This document shows positions 1-7,740 of a stretch of 24,592 bases of DNA, piece after piece (position 1 is the stretch's first letter; each line of letters starts with the position of its first letter). The stretch is from the NCBI GenBank assembly GCA_001838165.1, contig KV835898.1:1-24592 (forward strand), read 5' to 3'. The position numbers and the translations under genes were made by a program. Under the pieces are notes generated by a model. The model saw only the letters and a program-made list of their open reading frames with translations. It did not search any database and was not told where the DNA came from. This DNA comes from Actinomyces sp. HMSC035G02 (lineage in GTDB: Bacteria; Actinomycetota; Actinomycetes; Actinomycetales; Actinomycetaceae).

Positions 1-80
1 AAAACGATTACACCACTCCACAGGACTTGACCTCTGCCTCAGCATTCACGAAAATGCTTGTTGCGGCGAGGCATACACCC

Positions 81-161
81 GATCGGGAAGATTCAACCTC
101 TTCTGATCGGGTTGAATCTTCCCGATGAGGTTGAACGTGACCGATGGGGTTGAATCCTCCG
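81..161. repeat. Repeat array A: GGTTGAAT word, 19-bp period
   Basis: Three direct copies of a GAT(C/G)(A/G)GGTTGAA(T/C) word start at 105, 124 and 143, exactly 19 bp apart. An inverted copy (ATTCAACC, 91-98) lies a further 19 bp upstream of the first direct core (110-117). The inverted copy and the first direct copy form a perfect 17-bp inverted repeat (82-98 with 110-126, 11-nt loop). The word is conserved while the rest of each unit drifts, which suggests protein-binding sites rather than a simple tandem duplication. The binding protein is unknown. Confidence 0.75.
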
Positions 162-229
162 GCCCCTGTGTTGTTCTCCAGGCTGCCTGCGCGGCCCGAA
201 ATCGCGGTTGAGCTTGTGACTTGCGGGTA

Positions 230-294
230 TTGCACTAGTTGGGGAGGAGTTGCACTGCTTCGTAGCTAGTGCAATGCTGCGCTATCTAGTCCGT
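230..294. repeat. Repeat array B: TTGCACTAG word, about 20-bp period
   Basis: TTGCACT occurs directly at 230-236 and 250-256, and the inverse complement CTAGTGCAA at 266-274. A degenerate fourth copy (CTAGTCCGT, 286-294) sits 20 bp further on. The first and third copies make a perfect 9-bp inverted repeat, TTGCACTAG/CTAGTGCAA. The arrangement of two direct and two inverted half-sites spaced about two helical turns apart resembles a cooperative operator. No regulator can be named. Confidence 0.6.
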
Positions 295-337
295 TGCCTT
301 CCGAAAGCGTCCAGGAGTGCAGATGCCCCCGTGCACG

Positions 338-436
338 CGGATAGGTTATGCGCATATGGATAGGTTATGAGGATCCGGATAGCTTATTAACCTATCCGGA
401 CGCGGATAACCTATCCGCATCGTCGCAACCTATCCG
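338..436. repeat. Repeat array C: six GGATAGGTTAT words as a long spaced palindrome
   Basis: GGATAGGTTAT or a one-base variant starts at 339, 358 and 377. The inverse complement (ATAACCTATCC and variants) starts at 387, 406 and 425. All adjacent same-strand copies are exactly 19 bp apart, so 339-435 is a 97-bp mirror arrangement centred on base 387 with 11-bp conserved words and 8-bp variable spacers. The spacers do not pair well with each other, so selection appears to be on the words and their phasing. The layout is iteron- or operator-like. It is too short and lacks the unique spacers of a CRISPR array. Confidence 0.8.
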
Positions 437-517
437 GATCGGCGGCCGCCAGGTCTGCCCTTGTGCCCACGTGCGCGTCAGTCAGGCTCCGGAGGCGTGT
501 CCAAGGCCCAAGCGAAG

Positions 518-548
518 CGCCCGCCCACGCGTCATGCGGGGGCGGGCG
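518..548 (-). terminator. Possible terminator of the GNAT gene
   Basis: CGCCCGCCC (518-526) and GGGCGGGCG (540-548) form a 9-bp perfect GC stem with a 13-nt loop. It lies about 75 bp beyond the GNAT stop on the minus strand. There is no strong U-tract, as is common for terminators in high-GC actinobacteria, so the call rests on structure and position. Confidence 0.4.
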
Positions 549-622
549 GCAACACACAGAATGCTCGGAAGGCAAGCACTGCAAACGACACTACGGCTGC
601 AAGCAGCGCAAGCGCCGCACGC

Positions 623-1078
623 TCACTTCTTCTCGAGCGTCACTCGGTACACGTTGGTCTCGCGCAGCTGGAAGCCGGCGCGCTGGTACAGGCGGTTTGC
701 GGCCTCGCGCGAGGGACGCGACGTCAGGTCGACGGTGCGGGCACCGATCTTCTGAGCGTGCTCGATCGCGGCGACCACGAGGGACTGGCCGGCGCCCTGG
801 CCGCGGGCGGCCTCGTCGACGACGACGTCCTCGATCCACGCGCGTACGCCCGTGGGGATCTCGAAGGTGGCCAGCGACAGCATGCCGAGGATCGGGTGGT
901 TGCCCTCCGCGTCAGCGGTGTCGGGGCGGAACACGAAGAGGTGCACGCCGGACTGGGAGAGGAAACGCTCCACGTCGGCCTCGCTCATGGGCGCGGCGGA
1001 GCGGGAGAGCTGGGGGATCAGGCGCCCCATGGCCTCGTGGATTTCGGGCGTGGCGGCGGTGATAAGTTCGACGGTCAT
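623..1078 (-). CDS. GNAT family N-acetyltransferase
   Basis: This encodes a 151-residue single-domain GNAT enzyme, a family that transfers an acetyl group from acetyl-CoA to an amine. The acetyl-CoA pyrophosphate-binding motif A is clear: VDEAARGQGAGQSL, with the RGQGAG loop at residues 92-97. Motif B follows around 126-145 (ANRLYQRAGFQLRETNVYR), ending in the tyrosine-rich strand usual for this fold. The length is typical for a stand-alone GNAT. The substrate cannot be told from sequence. The ATG at 1078 has a good ribosome site (AGGAG, 7 bp upstream). The gene lies 67 bp downstream of the rRNA methyltransferase on the same strand and may be read through from it, although a possible promoter of its own is present at 1085-1106. 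The protein is cytosolic, with no signal peptide or membrane segment. Confidence 0.85.
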   Translation of the reverse strand: MTVELITAATPEIHEAMGRLIPQLSRSAAPMSEADVERFLSQSGVHLFVFRPDTADAEGNHPILGMLSLATFEIPTGVRAWIEDVVVDEAARGQGAGQSLVVAAIEHAQKIGARTVDLTSRPSREAANRLYQRAGFQLRETNVYRVTLEKK

Positions 1079-1084
1079 GTTTCT

Positions 1085-1106
1085 CCTAACGTTAGGTCCA
1101 ATTGTA
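1085..1106 (-). promoter_or_regulatory. Palindrome and possible -10 upstream of the GNAT gene
   Basis: A perfect 12-bp palindrome CCTAACGTTAGG (1085-1096) includes the ribosome site of the GNAT gene. On the minus strand TACAAT (1106-1101) resembles a -10 element a few bases upstream, but I find no convincing -35. A repressor at the palindrome, or a short RNA fold hiding the ribosome site, could control expression; both are inference. Confidence 0.35.
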
Positions 1107-1145
1107 ACGGTCCGAGGCGGGGGTGGGCCGCGCGATCGGAGCTAC

Positions 1146-2303
1146 TTATGCGCGCTCGAGGAGGATTGCGACCTCGGCGTGGGTCGTGTGCGGGAACATG
1201 TCGAAGATGCGGCCCTCGACGGGGCGCAGCGTGGGCATGGCCGCCAGGTCCGTGGCCAGCGATGCGGGGTTGCACGAGGAGTAGATGACGCGGGGCGCGT
1301 CGCACTCGTTGAGGTAGGCGGCCAGGTCGGTCCCGATGCCTCGGCGCGGAGGGTTGACGACGATCACGTCGGGCACATCCTCGGGCGACTGGGCGCGCGC
1401 CCACGCGGTCGCATCGTCCGCGATGAAGGACGCCGCTGACCGCGACAGGCCCGCGTGGCGGGCGGCGCTGATCGCCGAGGAGATCGCCCCGGAGGACACC
1501 TCGACGCCGGTGACGCGCGGGAATCCGGCGCGCGCGGCGGCGAGGGCGAAGCCGCCGACACCGCAGTACAGGTCCCACAGGCTCTCGGGCAGCCGCCCGT
1601 CGGCGAAGGGACGGGAGGCCCACAGTGAGGCCTGCTCGTACAGGGCGGAGGCTACGTGCGCGTTCGTCTGCGCGAAGGAACGCGGCCCCAGCTCGAGGCC
1701 CTCAACGCTGAGCGGCAGGGTGCGGGCTCGCGTCAGGATGATCTCGTCGGGACCCTCCACGATGGCCTCGTGCGTGGGGTGAATGTTCGCGGTGACGACG
1801 TGGGCGCTGGGCACGAGGTCGCGCAGGAGCGGCAGCGCCGAGCGGATGTCGGAGACGCGATCGCGCGTGCGCAGGACGAAGCGGATCATGAGGCGTTCGC
1901 CTTCGCCGACGGTGATGAGGACATTCTTGAGCTCACCGCGCTTGGTGGGAACGTCGTAGGGCGTCAGATCGAGGGAGCGGATGAAGCGCTTGAGGCCGGG
2001 CGTTGCGCGGTTGATGGCGGGGTGCTGGATGGGGCAGCCGGGCAGGTCGATGCCGCGGCGGTCGGGTCCCAGGATGCCCAGGGTGGGGCGTCGGCGGGTT
2101 CCTCCGACGACGAGTTTCGCGCTCGTGCGAAATCCCTTCTCGGGGGACGAGGCCGGGGCCAGCCAGGCGATCTCGCCGGCTCCTGGGACGGGGGAGAGGG
2201 TTGCCGCGACGGCCTCCACCTTGCCGGCGAGCTGACGCTCGTAGGGCTGGGGGAGGAGGGAGCAGGACCGGCAGGTTCCGGCGTCAAAGTGGTCGCAGCG
2301 CAT
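1146..2303 (-). CDS. rlmC: 23S rRNA (uracil-C5)-methyltransferase, RlmC/RumB-like
   Basis: This is a 385-residue class I SAM-dependent RNA m5U methyltransferase of the RlmC/RlmD/TrmA family. The N-terminus carries the cysteines expected for the family's 4Fe-4S cluster: C3, C11 and C14, with C90 (in GCPIQHP) a likely fourth. The SAM-binding loop DLYCGVGG lies at 244-251, the NPPRRG motif at 317-322, and the catalytic nucleophile cysteine at C344 in SSCNP. There is no TRAM domain, which favours RlmC over RlmD. The E. coli RlmC product is m5U747 in 23S rRNA; the exact target here is inferred. I chose ATG 2303 because the protein then begins MRCDHF, directly at the iron-sulphur motif. An upstream in-frame start at 2375 would add 24 residues encoded within the fucosidase terminator hairpin. 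Confidence 0.87.
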   Translation of the reverse strand: MRCDHFDAGTCRSCSLLPQPYERQLAGKVEAVAATLSPVPGAGEIAWLAPASSPEKGFRTSAKLVVGGTRRRPTLGILGPDRRGIDLPGCPIQHPAINRATPGLKRFIRSLDLTPYDVPTKRGELKNVLITVGEGERLMIRFVLRTRDRVSDIRSALPLLRDLVPSAHVVTANIHPTHEAIVEGPDEIILTRARTLPLSVEGLELGPRSFAQTNAHVASALYEQASLWASRPFADGRLPESLWDLYCGVGGFALAAARAGFPRVTGVEVSSGAISSAISAARHAGLSRSAASFIADDATAWARAQSPEDVPDVIVVNPPRRGIGTDLAAYLNECDAPRVIYSSCNPASLATDLAAMPTLRPVEGRIFDMFPHTTHAEVAILLERA

Positions 2304-2318
2304 TGCTCCAGTGTAAGT

Positions 2319-2354
2319 GGGGGCGGGGCGCACCGTCAGGTACGCCCCGCCCCC
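2319..2354 (-). terminator. Terminator of the fucosidase gene
   Basis: GGGGGCGGGGCG (2319-2330) and CGCCCCGCCCCC (2343-2354) form a perfect 12-bp stem with a 12-nt loop, 27 bp after the fucosidase stop on the minus strand and just before the methyltransferase start. It argues against much read-through between the two genes. Confidence 0.65.
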
Positions 2355-2381
2355 ATCTGTGGTGGTTAAGCCCACGCGTGC

Positions 2382-4754
2382 TTAGGACTTGGCCAGGCGC
2401 GAGCGGCGGATGAACGCCGTGCCTGCTCCCGCGGCGATGAGCGCGGCTGCCACAGCGAGCAGCGCGTTGGTGCCGGTGCGTGCCAGGCCGCCCTTGCCGC
2501 CCTGCTCGGGGGCGGGCGCCGGGGCTGCGGAGGGCTGCGCGCTTGGAGCGGCGCTCGGGTCCTCGGCGGGTGCCGGGGGCGCGGTGACCGTCAGCGGCGC
2601 GGAGGCCGTCACAGTGGGTGTGTCAGACGCAGCGACGACCGTGTGGTCGCCGGCCTCGGTGTCGGCGGGGATCGTCACCGCGGCGGTGAACTCGCCGTTT
2701 TCATCCGTGGTGGCGGTGCCGACCTCGACGGGCTCAGAGTGCAGCGTGATCGTCACGGCGGACTCGGGCGCGAAGCCCGTGCCCCTCACGTTGACGGTCT
2801 TGCCGGCCTCGACGCTCGGAGGGTCGACGATCACTGCGGGGGTCGAGAGCTTGTCGGCCTTGACGGTGACCGACTTGACGGTCGTGTCCTTGCCGAAGCC
2901 CTTGAGGGCGTACGCAGGGTTGTCGTACTCGAGGGTCACGCGAGCGGTCTGGTTCGAGCCGATGGTGAAGGGGCCGACGCCCTCCTTGAGCTCGGCGACC
3001 GTCAGGCCCTTGATGACCTGTCCGTCGACGCTGACCTTGTACTTCGCGTAGGCGTCCGTGAAGCCCTCGGTGTCGAAGGAGACGCGCACGCCCGAGGCGA
3101 CCTTGTCACCGGAGGTGATGGAGGCCGTGAAGCTGGTCTCGCCGGTCTTGGGGGTGGGGGCCTTGAACTTTTCGAGGCCGGAGGCGGGGATCGTGGTCGC
3201 CTCGGTGCCGATGGTGGTCAGGCCGGTGGGCACGTAGTTGGGCGCGCCGTTCGTGGTGACCGTGACGACGGGAAGGATCTCGTCGGGCTGTGCGGGCAGC
3301 GTGATGACGAGGTCGTTGCCCTCGACCTTGTAGGTCAGAGCCGCGTCGGAGCCGTCCAGCTTCACCGAGGAGATGTCGTTGGCACCGGCGCCGCGCAGCG
3401 TGATCGTGCCGTCGGCGGGCCACTTCTCGATGCCCAGGTAGATGTGAGAGTCATCGACCATGGTCTTGCCCCAGGTCTCGATCGGGAAGTGGGTCGGGCG
3501 CGAGTTGTTAAGGATACCGGGGTGAGCGCGGTTCCAGTCGCCGATGCCCTTGAGGACAGAGGCGTCCCACGGGTCGTAGGAGCCGTCGAACTTCGGGCCG
3601 ACGTTGAAGAGGAACTGGCCGCCCAGGGCCACGGTCGAGAACATGTTGCCCACGATCTCGGTGGTCTTGGTGTGGGCGCCGCCGGGGGCCTTACGCAACG
3701 CCGTCGTGTTGTCGACGTCGATCATGTGGTCCCAGTCTTCCTCGGAGTAGTCCGGGTAGCCGGTGTCCTTGAACTTGGGAGCAGCGTCGTCCCAGTTGGC
3801 GTAGCCCCAGGTCTTGTGGAAGATCGACACGGCTGACTCCCAGGGACCCTGGGTCTGCTCGGACTGCATCTCGTTATCCCAGCCGACCTCGAAGTCCGCG
3901 CGATCGTTGCCCACGCGGGAGTTGATCATGATGTTCGGCTGGAGCTCGTGGGCCCATGCACGCAGCTGGTCGGACTGCTCGGGGTTCGGCTTGCCCATGT
4001 CGTACCAGAGCTCGGCGATCTCGCCGTACTTGCCGCCGAGGAGTTCCTTGAGCTGGGCATGGATGTAGTCCATGTAGCCCTCTTCGTTCAGCGTGTTGTC
4101 GTTACGCCACGGGTTCTCGGGCTGCTTCTCCCAGTCGATGTTGGAGAAGTAGAGGCCGAACTTGATGCCGACCTTCTTGCAGGCCTGCGACAGCTCGAGG
4201 AGTGGGTCGCGGTGCGAGGGCGACTGCTTCGTGAAGTTGTAGTCGGTCGTGGCCGTGTCCCACATGGCGAAGCCGTCGTGGTGCTTGGAGGTGATGAGCA
4301 GCATCTTCATGCCGCTGTCCTTGGCCTGCTGACACCACGCGGTCGCGTCGAAGTTGGGGGCCTCGAAGGTCTGGGCGGTGGCCAGGTACTCCTCGCGCGG
4401 GATGCCCTGCAGCGGGATACGGGAATCCCAGGTCTGCTGGTGGCCCCATGCCTTGATCTGCTCGGGGTAGCCCACTTCCTGCTTCTGGCCCTTGTACCAG
4501 CCTGCGTAGGACGAGTAGACGCCCCAGTGGATGAACATGGCGTACTTCATGTCCTGCCACTGTGCGACCTTTGTCTGGTCAGAGGCTGCGACGGCTGCGG
4601 GGATCGCGTAGCGCGCGTCGTAGGTGGCCTGGGTAGCGGGGGTGCCGGACGGGGCGCCGTCGGCTGCTGGCGTGTCGGCCAAGGCGGGACCTGCCATTCC
4701 AATTGTCAGTAGGCCGGCGAGGAGGCTGCCAGCCAGTCGGTTCGTGATGCGCAT
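2382..4754 (-). CDS. Secreted, sortase-anchored GH29 alpha-L-fucosidase
   Basis: This 790-residue exported glycosidase removes alpha-linked L-fucose from glycans such as mucin or milk oligosaccharides. Residues 1 to about 27 are a signal peptide. The GH29 barrel covers about 45-420: MFIHWGVYSSYAGWY near 73-87, TSKHHDGFAMWDT near 155-167, and the nucleophile aspartate D252 in AELWYDM. A C-terminal beta domain follows to about 510. Two Ig-like segments come next, the second (VEAGKTVNVRGTGF) resembling IPT/big domains, then a Pro/Ala spacer. The tail LARTG (757-761), hydrophobic helix and RRSRLAKS form a sortase sorting signal of the LAxTG variant common in actinobacteria. ATG 4754 has GGAG 5 bp upstream; a TTG immediately before it is too close to that site. 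The acid/base residue was not assigned. A hairpin-like repeat (4778-4794) precedes it. Confidence 0.92.
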   Translation of the reverse strand: MRITNRLAGSLLAGLLTIGMAGPALADTPAADGAPSGTPATQATYDARYAIPAAVAASDQTKVAQWQDMKYAMFIHWGVYSSYAGWYKGQKQEVGYPEQIKAWGHQQTWDSRIPLQGIPREEYLATAQTFEAPNFDATAWCQQAKDSGMKMLLITSKHHDGFAMWDTATTDYNFTKQSPSHRDPLLELSQACKKVGIKFGLYFSNIDWEKQPENPWRNDNTLNEEGYMDYIHAQLKELLGGKYGEIAELWYDMGKPNPEQSDQLRAWAHELQPNIMINSRVGNDRADFEVGWDNEMQSEQTQGPWESAVSIFHKTWGYANWDDAAPKFKDTGYPDYSEEDWDHMIDVDNTTALRKAPGGAHTKTTEIVGNMFSTVALGGQFLFNVGPKFDGSYDPWDASVLKGIGDWNRAHPGILNNSRPTHFPIETWGKTMVDDSHIYLGIEKWPADGTITLRGAGANDISSVKLDGSDAALTYKVEGNDLVITLPAQPDEILPVVTVTTNGAPNYVPTGLTTIGTEATTIPASGLEKFKAPTPKTGETSFTASITSGDKVASGVRVSFDTEGFTDAYAKYKVSVDGQVIKGLTVAELKEGVGPFTIGSNQTARVTLEYDNPAYALKGFGKDTTVKSVTVKADKLSTPAVIVDPPSVEAGKTVNVRGTGFAPESAVTITLHSEPVEVGTATTDENGEFTAAVTIPADTEAGDHTVVAASDTPTVTASAPLTVTAPPAPAEDPSAAPSAQPSAAPAPAPEQGGKGGLARTGTNALLAVAAALIAAGAGTAFIRRSRLAKS

Positions 4755-4777
4755 CAAGTCTCCATTGATTGACGGGA

Positions 4778-4794
4778 CTCTCGATCGTTGAGAG
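4778..4794. promoter_or_regulatory. Inverted repeat upstream of the fucosidase gene
   Basis: CTCTC (4778-4782) and GAGAG (4790-4794) flank a 7-bp centre containing GATCG, 24 bp upstream of the fucosidase start codon on its 5' side. It is a candidate operator for sugar-responsive repression. No regulator gene is adjacent, so the assignment is tentative. Confidence 0.3.
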
Positions 4795-4893
4795 CGTAAC
4801 TAGTTTGCCAGAGGAGAGGTGTAGTACGCCACTTTCGAATTTTGCAAAAACTTACGACCGGCTTTCGCTTCGCTTACGCCTACTTGACACTGT

Positions 4894-4920
4894 GGAACTT
4901 TGGTATCGCTCGGCCGCGTT
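4894..4920 (+). promoter_or_regulatory. Possible fourth, outermost SigR/SigH-type promoter of dnaK
   Basis: GGAAC (4894-4898) and GTT (4918-4920) are 19 bp apart, close to the GGAAT/C-N18/19-GTT rule for actinobacterial SigR/SigH ECF sigma factors. It lies upstream of the three better-matching modules and, unlike them, carries no HspR inverted repeat. A TTGACA at 4884 just upstream has no matching -10. Confidence 0.3.
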
Positions 4921-4939
4921 TCATCTAGCCAGGTGGAGT

Positions 4940-4983
4940 GGAATAAAAGCAAGGAAAGCAAAGTTGAGTACGTCAGACTCAGG
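4940..4983 (+). promoter_or_regulatory. dnaK control module 1: SigR/SigH-type promoter interlocked with HAIR
   Basis: GGAAT (4940-4944), an 18-bp spacer, then GTT (4963-4965) fit the SigR/SigH promoter consensus. The GTT is also the first three bases of the HspR inverted repeat GTTGAGT-N7-ACTCAGG (4963-4969, 4977-4983). The operator matches the established HAIR consensus CTTGAGT-N7-ACTCAAG at 12 of 14 arm positions. Bound HspR would cover the -10 region. This is the first of three copies with the same internal spacing. Confidence 0.75.
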
Positions 4984-4984
4984 T

Positions 4985-4999
4985 TTTGAGTGACTCAAA
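4985..4999. promoter_or_regulatory. Short-spaced HAIR-like palindrome (N1) before dnaK
   Basis: TTTGAGT-G-ACTCAAA is a perfect palindrome with the HAIR half-sites but a 1-bp rather than a 7-bp centre. It begins one base after the first canonical HAIR. A similar N1 palindrome occurs upstream of clpB. It may be an alternative HspR site or the site of another regulator. Confidence 0.45.
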
Positions 5000-5017
5000 C
5001 TTTCGGGGTCTGGCGAT

Positions 5018-5061
5018 GGAATAAAAGTCGGCCCAGAGAAGTTGAGTACGTCAGACTCAGG
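5018..5061 (+). promoter_or_regulatory. dnaK control module 2
   Basis: GGAAT (5018-5022), 18 bp, GTT (5041-5043), with HAIR GTTGAGT-N7-ACTCAGG (5041-5047, 5055-5061). The HAIR, including its 7-bp centre, is identical to module 1, and GGAATAAAA is also identical, while the intervening bases differ. The degenerate sequence after it (GTTTGAGAGCTTCGGG) looks like a shortened copy of the stretch following module 1, so the modules arose by tandem duplication. Confidence 0.75.
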
Positions 5062-5080
5062 TTTGAGAGCTTCGGGTTGC

Positions 5081-5124
5081 GGAATAAAAACCCTGCTCCT
5101 AAAGTTGAGTACATCAGACTCAAG
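5081..5124 (+). promoter_or_regulatory. dnaK control module 3, proximal
   Basis: GGAAT (5081-5085), 18 bp, GTT (5104-5106), with HAIR GTTGAGT-N7-ACTCAAG (5104-5110, 5118-5124), the best right arm of the three. Its spacer differs from modules 1 and 2 by one base (ACATCAG). It ends 97 bp before the dnaK start. A ribosome site AAAGGA lies at 5208-5213. Confidence 0.75.
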
Positions 5125-5221
5125 GATGTGTCGGGAGCTTCCCGGCACCACATAGACCACACAGACCAACGCAAGCCGCTCCGGGAGCGGAGACGGCCTA
5201 GCGAATGAAAGGACAACAACC

Positions 5222-7053
<1,832 letters not shown>

Positions 7054-7057
<4 letters not shown>

Positions 7058-7698
7058 GCACCGAAGAAACCAACGGTTTCTCGGCGCCCAACGAAGACGC
7101 CAACGTCGCCGGGGCCGACTCCTTCGAGTCGGCCCCGGCCGGCCAGGCGGCGGAGAACAACGAGACCGCGCCCGGCGCGGACGCCGCCTCCCAGGCCTCG
7201 TCCGACGATATGAGCGCCTTCGAGGAGCAGCTCGAGGACTCTGAGCTCGCCAAGGCCCTCGAGCGCATCGCGAGCGTCGAGGATCAGCTGGCCCGCGCCA
7301 ACGCGGAGCTGTACAACCAGGGCCAGGAGTACGCCAACTACGTGCGCCGCTCCAAGGAGGCCATCCCCGGTCACAAGACCGCGGGTCAGGACGAGGTCAT
7401 CGAGTCGCTCATCAGCGTTCTCGACGACATCGCCGCCGCCCGCGCGCACGGCGACCTGGAAGACGGTCCCTTCGCGTCGATCGCTACGAAGCTTGAGGAG
7501 ACGCTCAAGACGCGTTTCGAGCTCGAGCGCTACGGCGCCCCGGGCGACGACTTCGATCCGGCCCTGCACGACGCCCTGATGGCGACGACCAGCGCGGACG
7601 TCGATCATCCCGTCATCGGGCAGGTCCTCACCAGTGGCTACCGCCGCGGAGACCGCGTGGTGCGCGCCGCGAAGGTGCTGGTGAACAATCCTGAATAA
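7054..7698 (+). CDS. grpE: Nucleotide exchange factor GrpE
   Basis: This 214-residue GrpE releases ADP from DnaK and so resets the chaperone cycle. The first 60 or so residues are acidic and low in complexity, typical of the disordered N-terminus in actinobacteria. A long charged helix/coiled-coil follows (about 55-110, [23 protein letters not shown]) and mediates dimerisation. The C-terminal beta wing ends in the conserved [20 protein letters not shown] (189-208). It starts with GTG overlapping the dnaK stop by four bases, so translation is coupled. A 42-bp gap with a good ribosome site (GAGGTG) separates it from dnaJ. Confidence 0.97.
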
Positions 7699-7740
7699 CA
7701 GCAACAACACGCTCGTGACTGAAAGTGAGGTGAAACGCGC

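Larger units (their letters stand above)
1..622. other. Gene-free region with periodic repeat arrays
   Basis: No reading frame here has a credible start, ribosome site and protein-like composition; the open frames are arginine/proline-rich GC artefacts. The stretch instead holds a small inverted repeat (AGCATT at 41-46 and AATGCT at 53-58), three periodic repeat arrays (listed separately), and a hairpin close to the 3' end of the minus-strand GNAT gene. Its position, upstream of whatever lies off the left edge and downstream of the GNAT gene, fits a long regulatory region for an unseen neighbour. It could also be the remnant of a mobile replicon. The function is not known. Confidence 0.6.

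Noticed and set aside
338..436. CRISPR array
   Set aside because: Words are only 11 bp, spacers 8 bp, copies are in both orientations and no cas gene is present. It is better described as phased binding-site repeats.
2643..3836. 397-codon plus-strand open frame inside the fucosidase gene
   Set aside because: Antisense shadow of a clear GH29 gene, without motifs or a ribosome site.
4884..4912. Sigma-70 promoter from TTGACA at 4884 for dnaK
   Set aside because: The -35 is perfect but no -10-like hexamer lies 16-18 bp downstream (CGCTCG at 17 bp).
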